From the NCBI GenBank assembly GCA_015231665.1, contig JADGBD010000067.1, forward strand, positions 1-9,099: a stretch of 9,099 nt of DNA. Reading direction: 5' to 3'. Positions 1 to 5,492 of the stretch are shown one piece after another. Position 1 is the first letter of the stretch; the number at the start of each line of letters is the position of its first letter. The notes beneath the pieces are model-generated. The model was given only the letters and a program-made list of their open reading frames with translations, was not told where the DNA came from and made no database searches. The position numbers and the translations under genes are program-made. This DNA comes from Gammaproteobacteria bacterium (GTDB lineage Bacteria > Pseudomonadota > Gammaproteobacteria > Chromatiales > Chromatiaceae).

Positions 1-1108
1 CGTTGATCACGTCGATGGCGAGCTTGTCGAACTCGTATTCGTAAGCGAAATCCCGCCACAGGGGGTAGTCCGGCCAGAGCTCGCGGATTGCCTTGAAGGC
101 CAGGGCCATCAGTCGCCAGGGGCGGAAGCTGGCGTGGTCGTAGGCCAGGTCGTCCAGATGAATCTGCAGGCCGGCGCAGAGCTGGCCCTGGTGTTTGTGG
201 AAGGTCGGCTCGAACCAGCAGGGACGCAGACGACAGCCCGCCAGCCAGTCCGGAGCCAGCTGCTGCATCTGCGCCAGCAGGGCCTCGGCGTCCAGATCGG
301 GCGCGCCGAACAGCTCCAGCGGCCGGGGGGTGCCGCGGCCCTCGGAGAGACTGGTGCCCTCCAGCATCACCGTGCCGGCGGAGGCCCGCGCCATGGATAA
401 ATTTGGCGCGTTGGGGCTGGGGTTGATCCAGCTGCGCTGGCCCTGGGGCCAGCCGAAGCCAGGGGCGGCCTCCGGCTGCCAGCGGTTGAGCGGGATGACG
501 CGGTATTCCAACTCCAGGCCGAATTGCTGGATGAACCAGTAGCCCATCTCGCCCAGGGTCAGACCGTGGCGCATGGGCATGGGGCCGGCGCCGACAAAAC
601 TCTCCCAGCCCGGCCTCAGGCTCAGGCCCTCGATGGGGCGGCCCGCGGGGTTGGGGCGATCCAGCACCCACACCGCCTTGCCCGCTGCAGCCGCCGCCTG
701 CAGCACATACAGCAGGCTGGTGACGAAGGTGTAGATGCGGCAGCCCAGGTCCTGCAGATCGACCAGCAGCACATCACAGTGATCCAGCATCGACGGGGTC
801 GGACGGCGCACCTCGCCGTAGAGGCTGAATACTGGGATGCCCAGGCGCGGGTCGAGGTAATCGGCCGATTCCATCATGTTGTCCTGCTTCTCGCCACGCA
901 GGCCGTGCTGGGGGCCAAAGGCGGCACAAAGCTGCAGCTCGGAGCAGTGGCTCAGGGCATCCAGGCCATGGGTCAGATCGGCGCTGACCGAGGCAGGATG
1001 GGCCAGCAGGGCCAGCCGCCGCCCCTTGAGCGGGGCGCGCAGCGCGCTATCAGCCAGCAGCTGGTCAAGGCCGGTGCGGAAGGGTTCAGGGTTCGGCGGC
1101 ATGTTCAT
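1..1108 (-). CDS. DUF1343 / NamZ-like exo-beta-N-acetylmuramidase (GH171 family), 3' end missing
   Basis: The frame is open for 369 codons from the ATG at 1108 to the window edge. The family is about 400 residues long, so roughly 30 C-terminal residues are probably missing. Family motifs appear in order: FGPQHGLRG (res 64-72), IPVFSLYG (91-98), DVLLVDLQDLGCRIYTF (112-128), LDRPNPAGRP..EG (149-161), SFVG..PMPMRHGLTLGE (170-187), SPNAPNLS (231-238) and EGTSLSEGRGTPRP (250-263). Known members such as B. subtilis NamZ/YbbC release N-acetylmuramic acid from peptidoglycan ends. An in-frame TGA at 1138-1136 excludes a longer N-terminus, and no signal peptide is visible, so the product looks cytoplasmic, perhaps acting on recycled muropeptides (inference). 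No clear ribosome-binding site precedes the ATG; a second ATG at 1102 is also possible. Residue 67 is Gln where the family motif I remember (PEHGxRG) has Glu. The family call is firm; activity is not certain. Confidence 0.93.
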   Translation of the reverse strand, partial: MNMPPNPEPFRTGLDQLLADSALRAPLKGRRLALLAHPASVSADLTHGLDALSHCSELQLCAAFGPQHGLRGEKQDNMMESADYLDPRLGIPVFSLYGEVRRPTPSMLDHCDVLLVDLQDLGCRIYTFVTSLLYVLQAAAAAGKAVWVLDRPNPAGRPIEGLSLRPGWESFVGAGPMPMRHGLTLGEMGYWFIQQFGLELEYRVIPLNRWQPEAAPGFGWPQGQRSWINPSPNAPNLSMARASAGTVMLEGTSLSEGRGTPRPLELFGAPDLDAEALLAQMQQLAPDWLAGCRLRPCWFEPTFHKHQGQLCAGLQIHLDDLAYDHASFRPWRLMALAFKAIRELWPDYPLWRDFAYEYEFDKLAIDVIN

Positions 1109-1121
1109 GGCGGTATTTATA

Positions 1122-1265
1122 CCAGCCGCCAGCAGTCAGCCGCCAGCGGTCAGCTTGCAAAAGTCCGCAAATGAACGCGAATAGACGCCAAATAAAGGGG
1201 TGTGGTTTTGGGTTCATTGGCGTGTATTTGCGGACCGATGCTTTTCAAGCTGACCGCTGACGGCT
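1122..1265. repeat. Intergenic inverted repeat with 10-nt-spaced CGCAAAT units
   Basis: The outer arms CAGCGGTCAGCTTG (1144-1157) and CAAGCTGACCGCTG (1246-1259) are 14-bp perfect inverted repeats. Inside them, the left arm carries CGC(A/G/C)A-type units starting at 1166, 1176 and 1186, and the right arm carries their reverse complements, ATTGGCG (1216-1222) and ATTTGCG (1226-1232), again 10 nt apart. Left of the outer arm, 1122-1143 holds degenerate CAGCCGCCAGC copies. The element fills the gap between the NamZ-like gene and the 4.5S RNA promoter and has no coding potential that I can support. Part of its outer arm recurs near 4461. It looks like a dispersed REP-like element; its function is unknown. 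Confidence 0.8.
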
Positions 1266-1271
1266 ATTTCC

Positions 1272-1299
1272 TTTCGATCTGGGCAAAGATGGGTATAAT
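1272..1299 (+). promoter_or_regulatory. Sigma-70 promoter of the 4.5S RNA gene
   Basis: A perfect TATAAT stands at 1294-1299. The best -35 candidate is a weak TTTCGA at 1272-1277 with a 16-nt spacer, so the call rests mainly on the -10 box and on position. Transcription would begin near 1306. That leaves a 5' leader of about 23 nt, containing a small CCCG/CGGG hairpin, before the mature RNA. In E. coli the 4.5S precursor also has a short leader, removed by RNase P; the same processing is inferred here. Confidence 0.75.
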
Positions 1300-1328
1300 C
1301 ACCAACCCGCTTTCGGGCGGTACTCAAT

Positions 1329-1443
1329 GGTGGGCCCTGTTGGTCCCCTCGCGACGCGAAGCCGTGAACCCGGTCAGGCCCGGAAGGGAGCAGCCGCAGC
1401 GGTGGGTGCGGGCGCCGGGGTGTGGCTGGCAGGGACCACCACC
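1329..1443 (+). ncRNA. ffs: 4.5S RNA (small signal recognition particle RNA)
   Basis: This RNA binds Ffh and, with FtsY, targets nascent membrane proteins to the inner membrane. The apical domain is almost identical to E. coli 4.5S: GGTCAGG, then CCGGAAGGGAGCAGCC with the GGAA tetraloop at 1382-1385, then GCCGGGGTGTGGCTGGCAGG. The ends pair into the closing helix: GGTGGGCCCTG (1329-1339) with CAGGGACCACC (1430-1440), 10 of 11 positions complementary. The length of about 115 nt matches the 114 nt of E. coli. The exact 3' end is inferred. No T-tract terminator follows, and dnaX begins about 40 nt downstream, so read-through into dnaX is likely. Confidence 0.96.
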
Positions 1444-1484
1444 CAATACATCCAACGGGCGATTCCAACGGGTCTATTTCCGCG

Positions 1485-3158
1485 ATGTCTTATCAGGTAC
1501 TTGCGCGCAAATGGCGCCCCCGCAACTTTGCCGAGCTGGTGGGGCAGGAGCATGTGGTGCGCGCCCTGGGCAATGCCCTGGACAACGACCGCCTGCACCA
1601 CGCCTATCTGTTCACCGGCACCCGTGGCGTCGGCAAGACCACCCTGGCGCGCATCCTCGCCAAATCCCTCAACTGCGAGAAGGGCGTCACCTCGACCCCC
1701 TGTGGTGAATGCTCCGCTTGCCGTTCCATCGACGAGGGTCGCTTTGTCGATCTGCTGGAGGTGGACGCCGCTTCGCGCACCAAGGTGGAACAGACCCGCG
1801 AATTGCTGGAAAACGTCCCCTACGCCCCGGTAGCCGGGCGCTACAAGGTGTATCTCATCGACGAGGTGCACATGTTCTCCGACAGCAGCTTCAACGCCTT
1901 GCTCAAGACCCTGGAAGAGCCGCCGCCCCACGTCAAGTTTCTGCTCGCCACCACCGACCCGCAGAAGGTGCCGGTGACCGTGCTCTCCCGCTGCCTGCAA
2001 TTCAATCTCAAGCAACTGCCGCTGGAGTTGATCCAGGGACATCTGCAGCAGATTCTCGGTTCTGAGCAAATCCAGGCGGAGCCGGCGGCCCTGACCATCC
2101 TCTCCCGCGCCGCCGCGGGCAGCATGCGCGATGCCCTCAGCCTGCTGGATCAGGCCATTGCCTTTGGCGCCGGTCAGGTCAAGGAGGCGGACGTGCGCGC
2201 CATGCTCGGGGTCATCCCCCATGAGCGGCTTTATCAGGTGCTGCGGGCCCTGGCCGAGGGCGATGGCGTCCGGGTGCTGGCTGGGGTGGCGGAGCTGGCC
2301 AGCTATGCCCCGGACTTTGCCTCTGCCCTGCAGGGGCTGCTGCTGCTGCTCCATCGCAGCGCCCTTTGTCAGCAAGTGTCCGCGGCGATCAGCGATGCCG
2401 ATGCTGATGCCGAACAGGTGCGCGCCCTGGCCCAGTGCATGAGCCCGGAGGAGGTGCAGCTGTATTATCAGATCGGCCTGACCGGCCAGCGTGATCTGCC
2501 CTACGCCCCGGACCCGCGCAGCGGTTTTGAGATGGTGCTGCTGCGCATGCTCGCCTTTCGCCCGGCTGAACAGGGTGCGCAGCCGCGCTTTGTGCCCTTG
2601 GCCGGGGATAAGATCGCAGCAAAGACGGAAATTAAAAACTCTGAGTCCCTTGCCCGGTCGCAACATCAACAGCAACCCCAGGTCGCTCAGGCGGTAGCCG
2701 AGCGCGCCGACAGCGCCTATGCTGCGCCTGCTGTTGCCTCGGCTGCTGCCCAGGCTGCAGCGGATGACGACTGGCACCAGATCACCGCCGCCATCGCCCC
2801 GGCGCTTGGCGGCATGGCCACCCAGCTGGCGGAGAATTGTCTGCTCAAGGGCTGGCAGGGGGATAGCCTGGTGCTCTCCCTGCTGCCCAGCGGCAACAGC
2901 CTGGCGGGTGAGCGGTCGGTGGAGCGTCTGCAGCGGGCACTGAGCGAGCATTTTCGCCGCGATCTCAAGCTGCGCCTGGAGCCCGTGGCCGCGGTTGCCC
3001 AGCGCCAGCAATCGCCGGCGGAGCGCAAGGCCGAACAGCGTGCCGAGCGTCAGCGGCAGGCGGAGGAAGAATTCCACACCAACCCCTATGTGCAGGGCCT
3101 GAACAGAGGCTTTGACGCGGCGGTGGTGAACGAATCGATCAAACCCATAGATCTCTGA
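1485..3158 (+). CDS. dnaX: DNA polymerase III subunits tau/gamma (clamp loader)
   Basis: DnaX is the ATPase of the clamp loader; it loads the beta clamp and, as tau, ties the polymerase cores and DnaB helicase together at the fork. The 557-residue product opens with MSYQVLARKWRPRNF as in E. coli. It shows Walker A GTRGVGKT (res 45-52), zinc cysteines C64, C73, C76 and C79, Walker B YLIDEVH (123-129), sensor 1 ATTD (155-158) and the SRC arginine finger R169. The C-terminal alpha-binding domain is present, ending in a PYVQGLNRGFDAAVVNESIKPID-like tail, so this is full-length tau although shorter than E. coli's 643 residues; the linker (about 370-430) is Ala/Gln-rich. An upstream GTG at 1422 lies inside the 4.5S RNA and was rejected as the start. 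The ATG at 1485 has no clear Shine-Dalgarno sequence. A weak candidate -1 frameshift site for a gamma-like product lies at 2633-2644. Confidence 0.98.
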   Translation: MSYQVLARKWRPRNFAELVGQEHVVRALGNALDNDRLHHAYLFTGTRGVGKTTLARILAKSLNCEKGVTSTPCGECSACRSIDEGRFVDLLEVDAASRTKVEQTRELLENVPYAPVAGRYKVYLIDEVHMFSDSSFNALLKTLEEPPPHVKFLLATTDPQKVPVTVLSRCLQFNLKQLPLELIQGHLQQILGSEQIQAEPAALTILSRAAAGSMRDALSLLDQAIAFGAGQVKEADVRAMLGVIPHERLYQVLRALAEGDGVRVLAGVAELASYAPDFASALQGLLLLLHRSALCQQVSAAISDADADAEQVRALAQCMSPEEVQLYYQIGLTGQRDLPYAPDPRSGFEMVLLRMLAFRPAEQGAQPRFVPLAGDKIAAKTEIKNSESLARSQHQQQPQVAQAVAERADSAYAAPAVASAAAQAAADDDWHQITAAIAPALGGMATQLAENCLLKGWQGDSLVLSLLPSGNSLAGERSVERLQRALSEHFRRDLKLRLEPVAAVAQRQQSPAERKAEQRAERQRQAEEEFHTNPYVQGLNRGFDAAVVNESIKPIDL

Positions 3159-3173
3159 TCTGGCGAGGCCAGA
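3159..3173. other. Perfect 6-bp hairpin directly after the dnaX stop
   Basis: TCTGGC-GAG-GCCAGA forms a perfect stem right after the dnaX stop. It is followed by an A-rich run rather than a T-tract, so it is not a canonical intrinsic terminator for dnaX. It may protect the 3' end of the mRNA. Confidence 0.4.
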
Positions 3174-3237
3174 AGAAAAAAGTGCGCAAACGACTGCAGG
3201 GATGTAGGAGGTAGAACGAAGCAGGAGGCCAGAGTCG

Positions 3238-3320
3238 AGGAGCGCAGAGACATAAGCTGTTCGGCCGAGCTGAAAAATTCCAACCCTCTGCGGACTCTGC
3301 GCTCCTTTGCGATCTCTGCG
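3238..3320. repeat. CGCAGAG-type palindromic intergenic repeat, copy 1
   Basis: AGGAGCGCAGAG (3238-3249) and CTCTGCGCTCCT (3295-3306) are 12-bp perfect inverted arms. The right side is an array of the 7-nt unit CTCTGCG or CTTTGCG starting at 3286, 3295, 3305 and 3314, a 9-10-9 spacing. It sits in the 230-nt gap between dnaX and ybaB. Two further copies of the same unit family occur at about 4372 and 5402. The rest of the gap (3174-3237) has no gene. Confidence 0.85.
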
Positions 3321-3330
3321 TCCTGAATTT

Positions 3331-3359
3331 TTGATATTTTGTCCAGGATCCCATATCTC
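3331..3359 (+). promoter_or_regulatory. Possible promoter of ybaB-recR
   Basis: TTGATA (3331-3336, 5 of 6 to the -35 consensus) is followed 17 nt later by TATCTC (3354-3359, only 3 of 6 to the -10 consensus). The pair lies just after the repeat and would start transcripts near 3366. It could let ybaB-recR be expressed separately from dnaX. The weak -10 keeps confidence low. Confidence 0.35.
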
Positions 3360-3388
3360 ATGGGCAACACACTAAAGAGGCTTACAAG

Positions 3389-3715
3389 ATGATGAAAGGT
3401 GGACTAGGCAACCTGATGAAACAGGCCCAGCGGATGCAGCAGGAGCTGCAGCAGGCCCAGGAAAAACTTGCCGAGCAGGAAGTCAGCGCCGAGGCCGGTG
3501 CCGGTTTGGTCAAGGTGACCATGAACGGTCGTCACGAGGTGCGCCGCATCCAGATCGACGACAGCCTGCTTCAGGACGACAAGGAAATGCTTGAAGACCT
3601 GGTGGCCGCCGCGGTCAATGCCGCGGTGCAAAAGGTCGCCGCCAATCAGCAGGAGCAGCTGGCCGGGCTCACGGCAGGTCTTGGCCTGCCGGCCGGCATG
3701 AAGTTGCCGTTCTAA
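3389..3715 (+). CDS. ybaB: YbaB/EbfC-family nucleoid-associated DNA-binding protein
   Basis: The 108-residue product closely follows E. coli YbaB (109 residues): [14 protein letters not shown] at the N-terminus, a Gln/Glu-rich first helix (about res 8-33) likely to form a coiled coil, the core motif [18 protein letters not shown] (about 38-55), [15 protein letters not shown], and the C-terminus [10 protein letters not shown]. Family members form dimers resembling tweezers that bind DNA and act as nucleoid proteins. AGAGG at 3376-3380 lies 8 nt before the ATG at 3389; an ATG at 3392 is the less well spaced alternative. It is followed 11 nt later by recR, the usual partner, and the two are almost certainly cotranscribed. 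Confidence 0.97.
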   Translation: MMKGGLGNLMKQAQRMQQELQQAQEKLAEQEVSAEAGAGLVKVTMNGRHEVRRIQIDDSLLQDDKEMLEDLVAAAVNAAVQKVAANQQEQLAGLTAGLGLPAGMKLPF

Positions 3716-3726
3716 GGGCCCAAGTC

Positions 3727-4341
3727 ATGGCCCAAGGCTTGCTGGATCAGCTGATCGAGGCCCTGCGCTGCCTGCCCGGGGTGGGGCAAAAATCGGCCCA
3801 GCGCATGGCCTATTATTTGCTTGAGCGCAATAGAGAGGGCGGTAAGCGCCTGGCTCGCGTGCTCGCCGATGCCCTGGAGCGGATCGGCCATTGCCAAAGC
3901 TGTCGCACCCTCAGCGAGACCGAGCTCTGCCCCCTGTGCGTCAACCCCCAGCGTGATGATCGCCTGATCTGCATCGTCGAATCTCCCGCCGATGTGCGGG
4001 TGATGGAGCAGGCGGTGGACTTCGGCGGGCGCTATTTCGTCCTCGGCGGCCATCTCTCGCCGCTGGATGGCCTGGGGCCGGCGCAGATAGGCCTGGATAT
4101 TCTCGAGCAGCGGCTGCAGAGCGGTGGGGTAGAGGAGGTGATTCTCGCCACCAATCCCACCATCGAGGGTGAGGCCACGGCCCAGTACATCGCCAGCCTC
4201 TGTGCCGAGAGTGGGGTCAAGGCCAGCCGCATCGCCCACGGCGTACCCCTGGGTGGCGAGCTGGAGTTCATCGACGGCAGCACCCTGGCCCACGCCTTCA
4301 GCGGCCGCCGCGGCTTGCGTGAGTCAGAAAGGGATAGTTAA
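3727..4341 (+). CDS. recR: Recombination mediator protein RecR
   Basis: RecR works with RecO (and RecF) to load RecA on SSB-coated single-stranded DNA at gaps and stalled forks. The 204-residue product has normal length and order: a helix-hairpin-helix region ([17 protein letters not shown], res 16-32), a C4 zinc finger with C56, C59, C68 and C71, and a Toprim domain starting at [10 protein letters not shown] (81-90) with [17 protein letters not shown] (102-118). [16 protein letters not shown] and the C-terminal [20 protein letters not shown] stretch follow. The ribosome-binding sequence AAGGG (3714-3718) overlaps the ybaB stop codon, which suggests translational coupling. The last residues (SERDS) extend slightly past the usual end. 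Confidence 0.98.
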   Translation: MAQGLLDQLIEALRCLPGVGQKSAQRMAYYLLERNREGGKRLARVLADALERIGHCQSCRTLSETELCPLCVNPQRDDRLICIVESPADVRVMEQAVDFGGRYFVLGGHLSPLDGLGPAQIGLDILEQRLQSGGVEEVILATNPTIEGEATAQYIASLCAESGVKASRIAHGVPLGGELEFIDGSTLAHAFSGRRGLRESERDS

Positions 4342-4371
4342 AGCCAGCCAGGGCTAGCACGAAAAGAGGGA

Positions 4372-4493
4372 CGCAGAGAGCGCTGAGCAGCGCGGAGATC
4401 GCAGAGATAAAATGTGTTTTTCGCGCAGATTGAGCCAAGTTTACTGCGGACTCTGGCTTTAAGCTGACCGCTGAAGGCTGCTGCTGACAGCTT
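4372..4493. repeat. Composite repeat: CGCAGAG array plus AAGCTGACCGCTGA element
   Basis: Units CGCAGAG, CGCTGAG, CGCGGAG and CGCAGAG start at 4372, 4381, 4391 and 4400. This is the same 9-10-9 spacing as the array at 3286-3320, in opposite orientation. Further on, AAGCTGACCGCTGA (4461-4474) is identical to 1247-1260 in the repeat before ffs, and it is followed by GGCT in both places. AAGCTG (4461-4466) can pair with CAGCTT (4488-4493) in the leader of the next gene. Two repeat families are therefore joined in one 173-nt gap between recR and the HIT gene. I see no gene or convincing promoter in this gap. Confidence 0.8.
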
Positions 4494-4514
4494 CTTCAAC
4501 ACCTGGAGTCAAAA

Positions 4515-4859
4515 ATGACCGATTGCCTGTTTTGCAAGATCGTCGCTGGAGATATCCCCGCCAAGCGGGTGTATGAGGACGAGCTGGTGCTGGGGTTTCG
4601 TGACATCAACCCCCAGGCGCCGACCCATGTGCTGTTGATTCCCAAGCGACATATAGCCACGCTCAACGACCTGCAGGTGACGGATGCGGAACTCATCGGC
4701 CGGCTGTATCTCGCCGCCAAACAGGTGGCTGAGGACGAGGGCATAGCCGAGGCGGGTTATCGCACCCTGTTCAATTGCAACCGTGCTGGCGGTCAGGAGG
4801 TCTACCACCTGCACCTGCACCTGCTCGGCGGCCGGCAGATGACCTGGCCGCCGGGTTGA
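4515..4859 (+). CDS. hinT: HIT-family purine nucleoside phosphoramidase (HinT type)
   Basis: The 114-residue product begins DCLFCKIVAGDIPAKRVYED and ends in the histidine-triad motif HLHLHLLGG, with H98, H100 and H102 and the upstream conserved H46 (PKRHI). H100 would be the nucleophile that forms the AMP-enzyme intermediate in this family. HinT enzymes hydrolyse adenosine 5'-phosphoramidates such as lysyl-AMP; they are small cytoplasmic dimers. Length and both ends match the family. TGGAG at 4504-4508 lies 6 nt before the ATG, a good start. The gene stands alone after a repeat-filled gap. Family assignment is firm; the physiological substrate is not readable from sequence. Confidence 0.95.
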   Translation: MTDCLFCKIVAGDIPAKRVYEDELVLGFRDINPQAPTHVLLIPKRHIATLNDLQVTDAELIGRLYLAAKQVAEDEGIAEAGYRTLFNCNRAGGQEVYHLHLHLLGGRQMTWPPG

Positions 4860-4882
4860 TCCTGGCTGTCGGCTAAAGAAAA

Positions 4883-4920
4883 GCGATCGGCGGTCGCTAA
4901 AAAGTTGGCGGAAACGCCAA
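4883..4920. other. Two tandem hairpins after hinT
   Basis: GCGATC-GGC-GGTCGC (4883-4897) and TTGGCG-GAAA-CGCCAA (4905-4920, GNRA-type loop) are two short perfect or near-perfect stems 7 nt apart. Neither has a T-tract on the plus strand. On the minus strand the first stem is followed by TTTTCTTT, so it could stop antisense transcripts. They lie in the 191-nt region between hinT and the next gene, for which I see no convincing promoter. Confidence 0.45.
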
Positions 4921-5050
4921 AGTTGAACCACACTTTTCCAGCGGCAGGAGCAAGCGGGCAATCCCTTCTGGTTGTCCGGTGATTTTCTCCGTTGGGACTG
5001 GCATGATAAATCGAACACACACAGAGACAGCGGCATAGAGCTTCAGGGCG

Positions 5051-5374
5051 ATGCAGATCGATAACAACCTTGCTGCCTATTATCAACCGGGGCTAATTCA
5101 GCCTCAGGTTGACCCGCGTCTGCAGCAAGAGCAGCCGCGCCGCCAGAACGTCACCCTGGATGCGGTGCCCCAGGCCCGCAAGCCCGCGCAAACCCTGGAT
5201 GCCAGCGAATACGAGCGGGTGCGCAATCGGGTGGAGCGGGAACAGGGCGGCAGGGTGATGCCCGATGGCGTCAGCACCTTCGCCCGCAACGCCCTCAGCG
5301 CCTACGACAGCATCGAGCGCGACCAAGAGCGCCTCTACAACAGCCAGGTGCTGGGGATAGATACCTACGCTTAA
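5051..5374 (+). CDS. Small conserved-looking protein of unknown function (107 aa)
   Basis: I do not recognise this protein with confidence. The N-terminal 50 residues are Pro/Gln/Arg-rich with no predicted hydrophobic segment (QPGLIQPQVDPRLQQEQPRR) and look disordered. The middle (about 50-75) is charged and helix-prone (SEYERVRNRVEREQGG). The C-terminus, ALSAYDSIERDQERL then LGIDTYA, resembles a tail I associate with small gammaproteobacterial hypothetical proteins, from memory only. There is no signal peptide, membrane helix or Cys, so it is probably soluble and cytoplasmic. The start is the ATG at 5051; AGGG at 5045-5048 is only 2 nt away, so the ribosome-binding site is poor. It is convergent with the Mms6-like gene across a palindromic repeat. 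Codon usage looks like its neighbours, which supports a real gene. Confidence 0.75.
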   Translation: MQIDNNLAAYYQPGLIQPQVDPRLQQEQPRRQNVTLDAVPQARKPAQTLDASEYERVRNRVEREQGGRVMPDGVSTFARNALSAYDSIERDQERLYNSQVLGIDTYA

Positions 5375-5396
5375 TCCCGTTAAAGCCAGTCCCAAA

Positions 5397-5480
5397 GAGG
5401 ACGCAGAGACCGCAAAGAAGCGCAGAGCTCAGGTTCTTTTGCGCTCGAATAACTTTTCAACTCTGCGCTCTCCGCGCTCC
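5397..5480. repeat. CGCAGAG-type palindromic repeat, copy 3, between convergent genes
   Basis: Units CGCAGAG, CGCAAAG and CGCAGAG start at 5402, 5411 and 5421 (9- and 10-nt steps). AGCGCAGAG (5419-5427) and CTCTGCGCT (5461-5469) form 9-bp inverted arms around a 33-nt loop, and the right arm continues CTCCGCGCTCC. The left array, GGACGCAGAGACCGCAAAG, matches the reverse complement of 3305-3322 nearly base for base. It lies exactly between two convergent stop codons (5374 and 5493), where a long hairpin could end or stabilise both transcripts. Confidence 0.85.
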
Positions 5481-5492
5481 CGTGCCTCAATC

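Noticed and set aside
524..1174. 216-codon plus-strand open frame
   Set aside because: It is antisense to the NamZ-like gene, which has clear family motifs on the minus strand, and it runs into the intergenic repeat.
1422..1484. Upstream in-frame GTG start for dnaX
   Set aside because: It lies inside the 4.5S RNA sequence, and the MSYQVLARKWRP N-terminus from 1485 is that of known DnaX proteins.
1374..3077. 567-codon open frame on the minus strand
   Set aside because: It lies opposite dnaX, spans into the 4.5S RNA, and has Gly/Leu/Gln-rich shadow composition. It results from high-GC codon use of the plus-strand gene.
3086..3370. 94-codon minus-strand frame between dnaX and ybaB
   Set aside because: It crosses the CGCAGAG palindromic repeat and the end of dnaX and has no protein-like motif.
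4860..5050. Possible riboswitch or sigma-54/sigma-28 promoter before the 107-residue gene
   Set aside because: The tandem hairpins do not fit a riboswitch class I know. TGGCATG near 4999 lacks the GC at -12 spacing, and the TAAAAAGT..GCCAAAG match to a flagellar promoter is too poor.
3238..5480. CRISPR array
   Set aside because: Units are 7 nt at 9-10 nt steps in palindromic arms, with no repeats of about 30 nt, no spacers and no cas genes.
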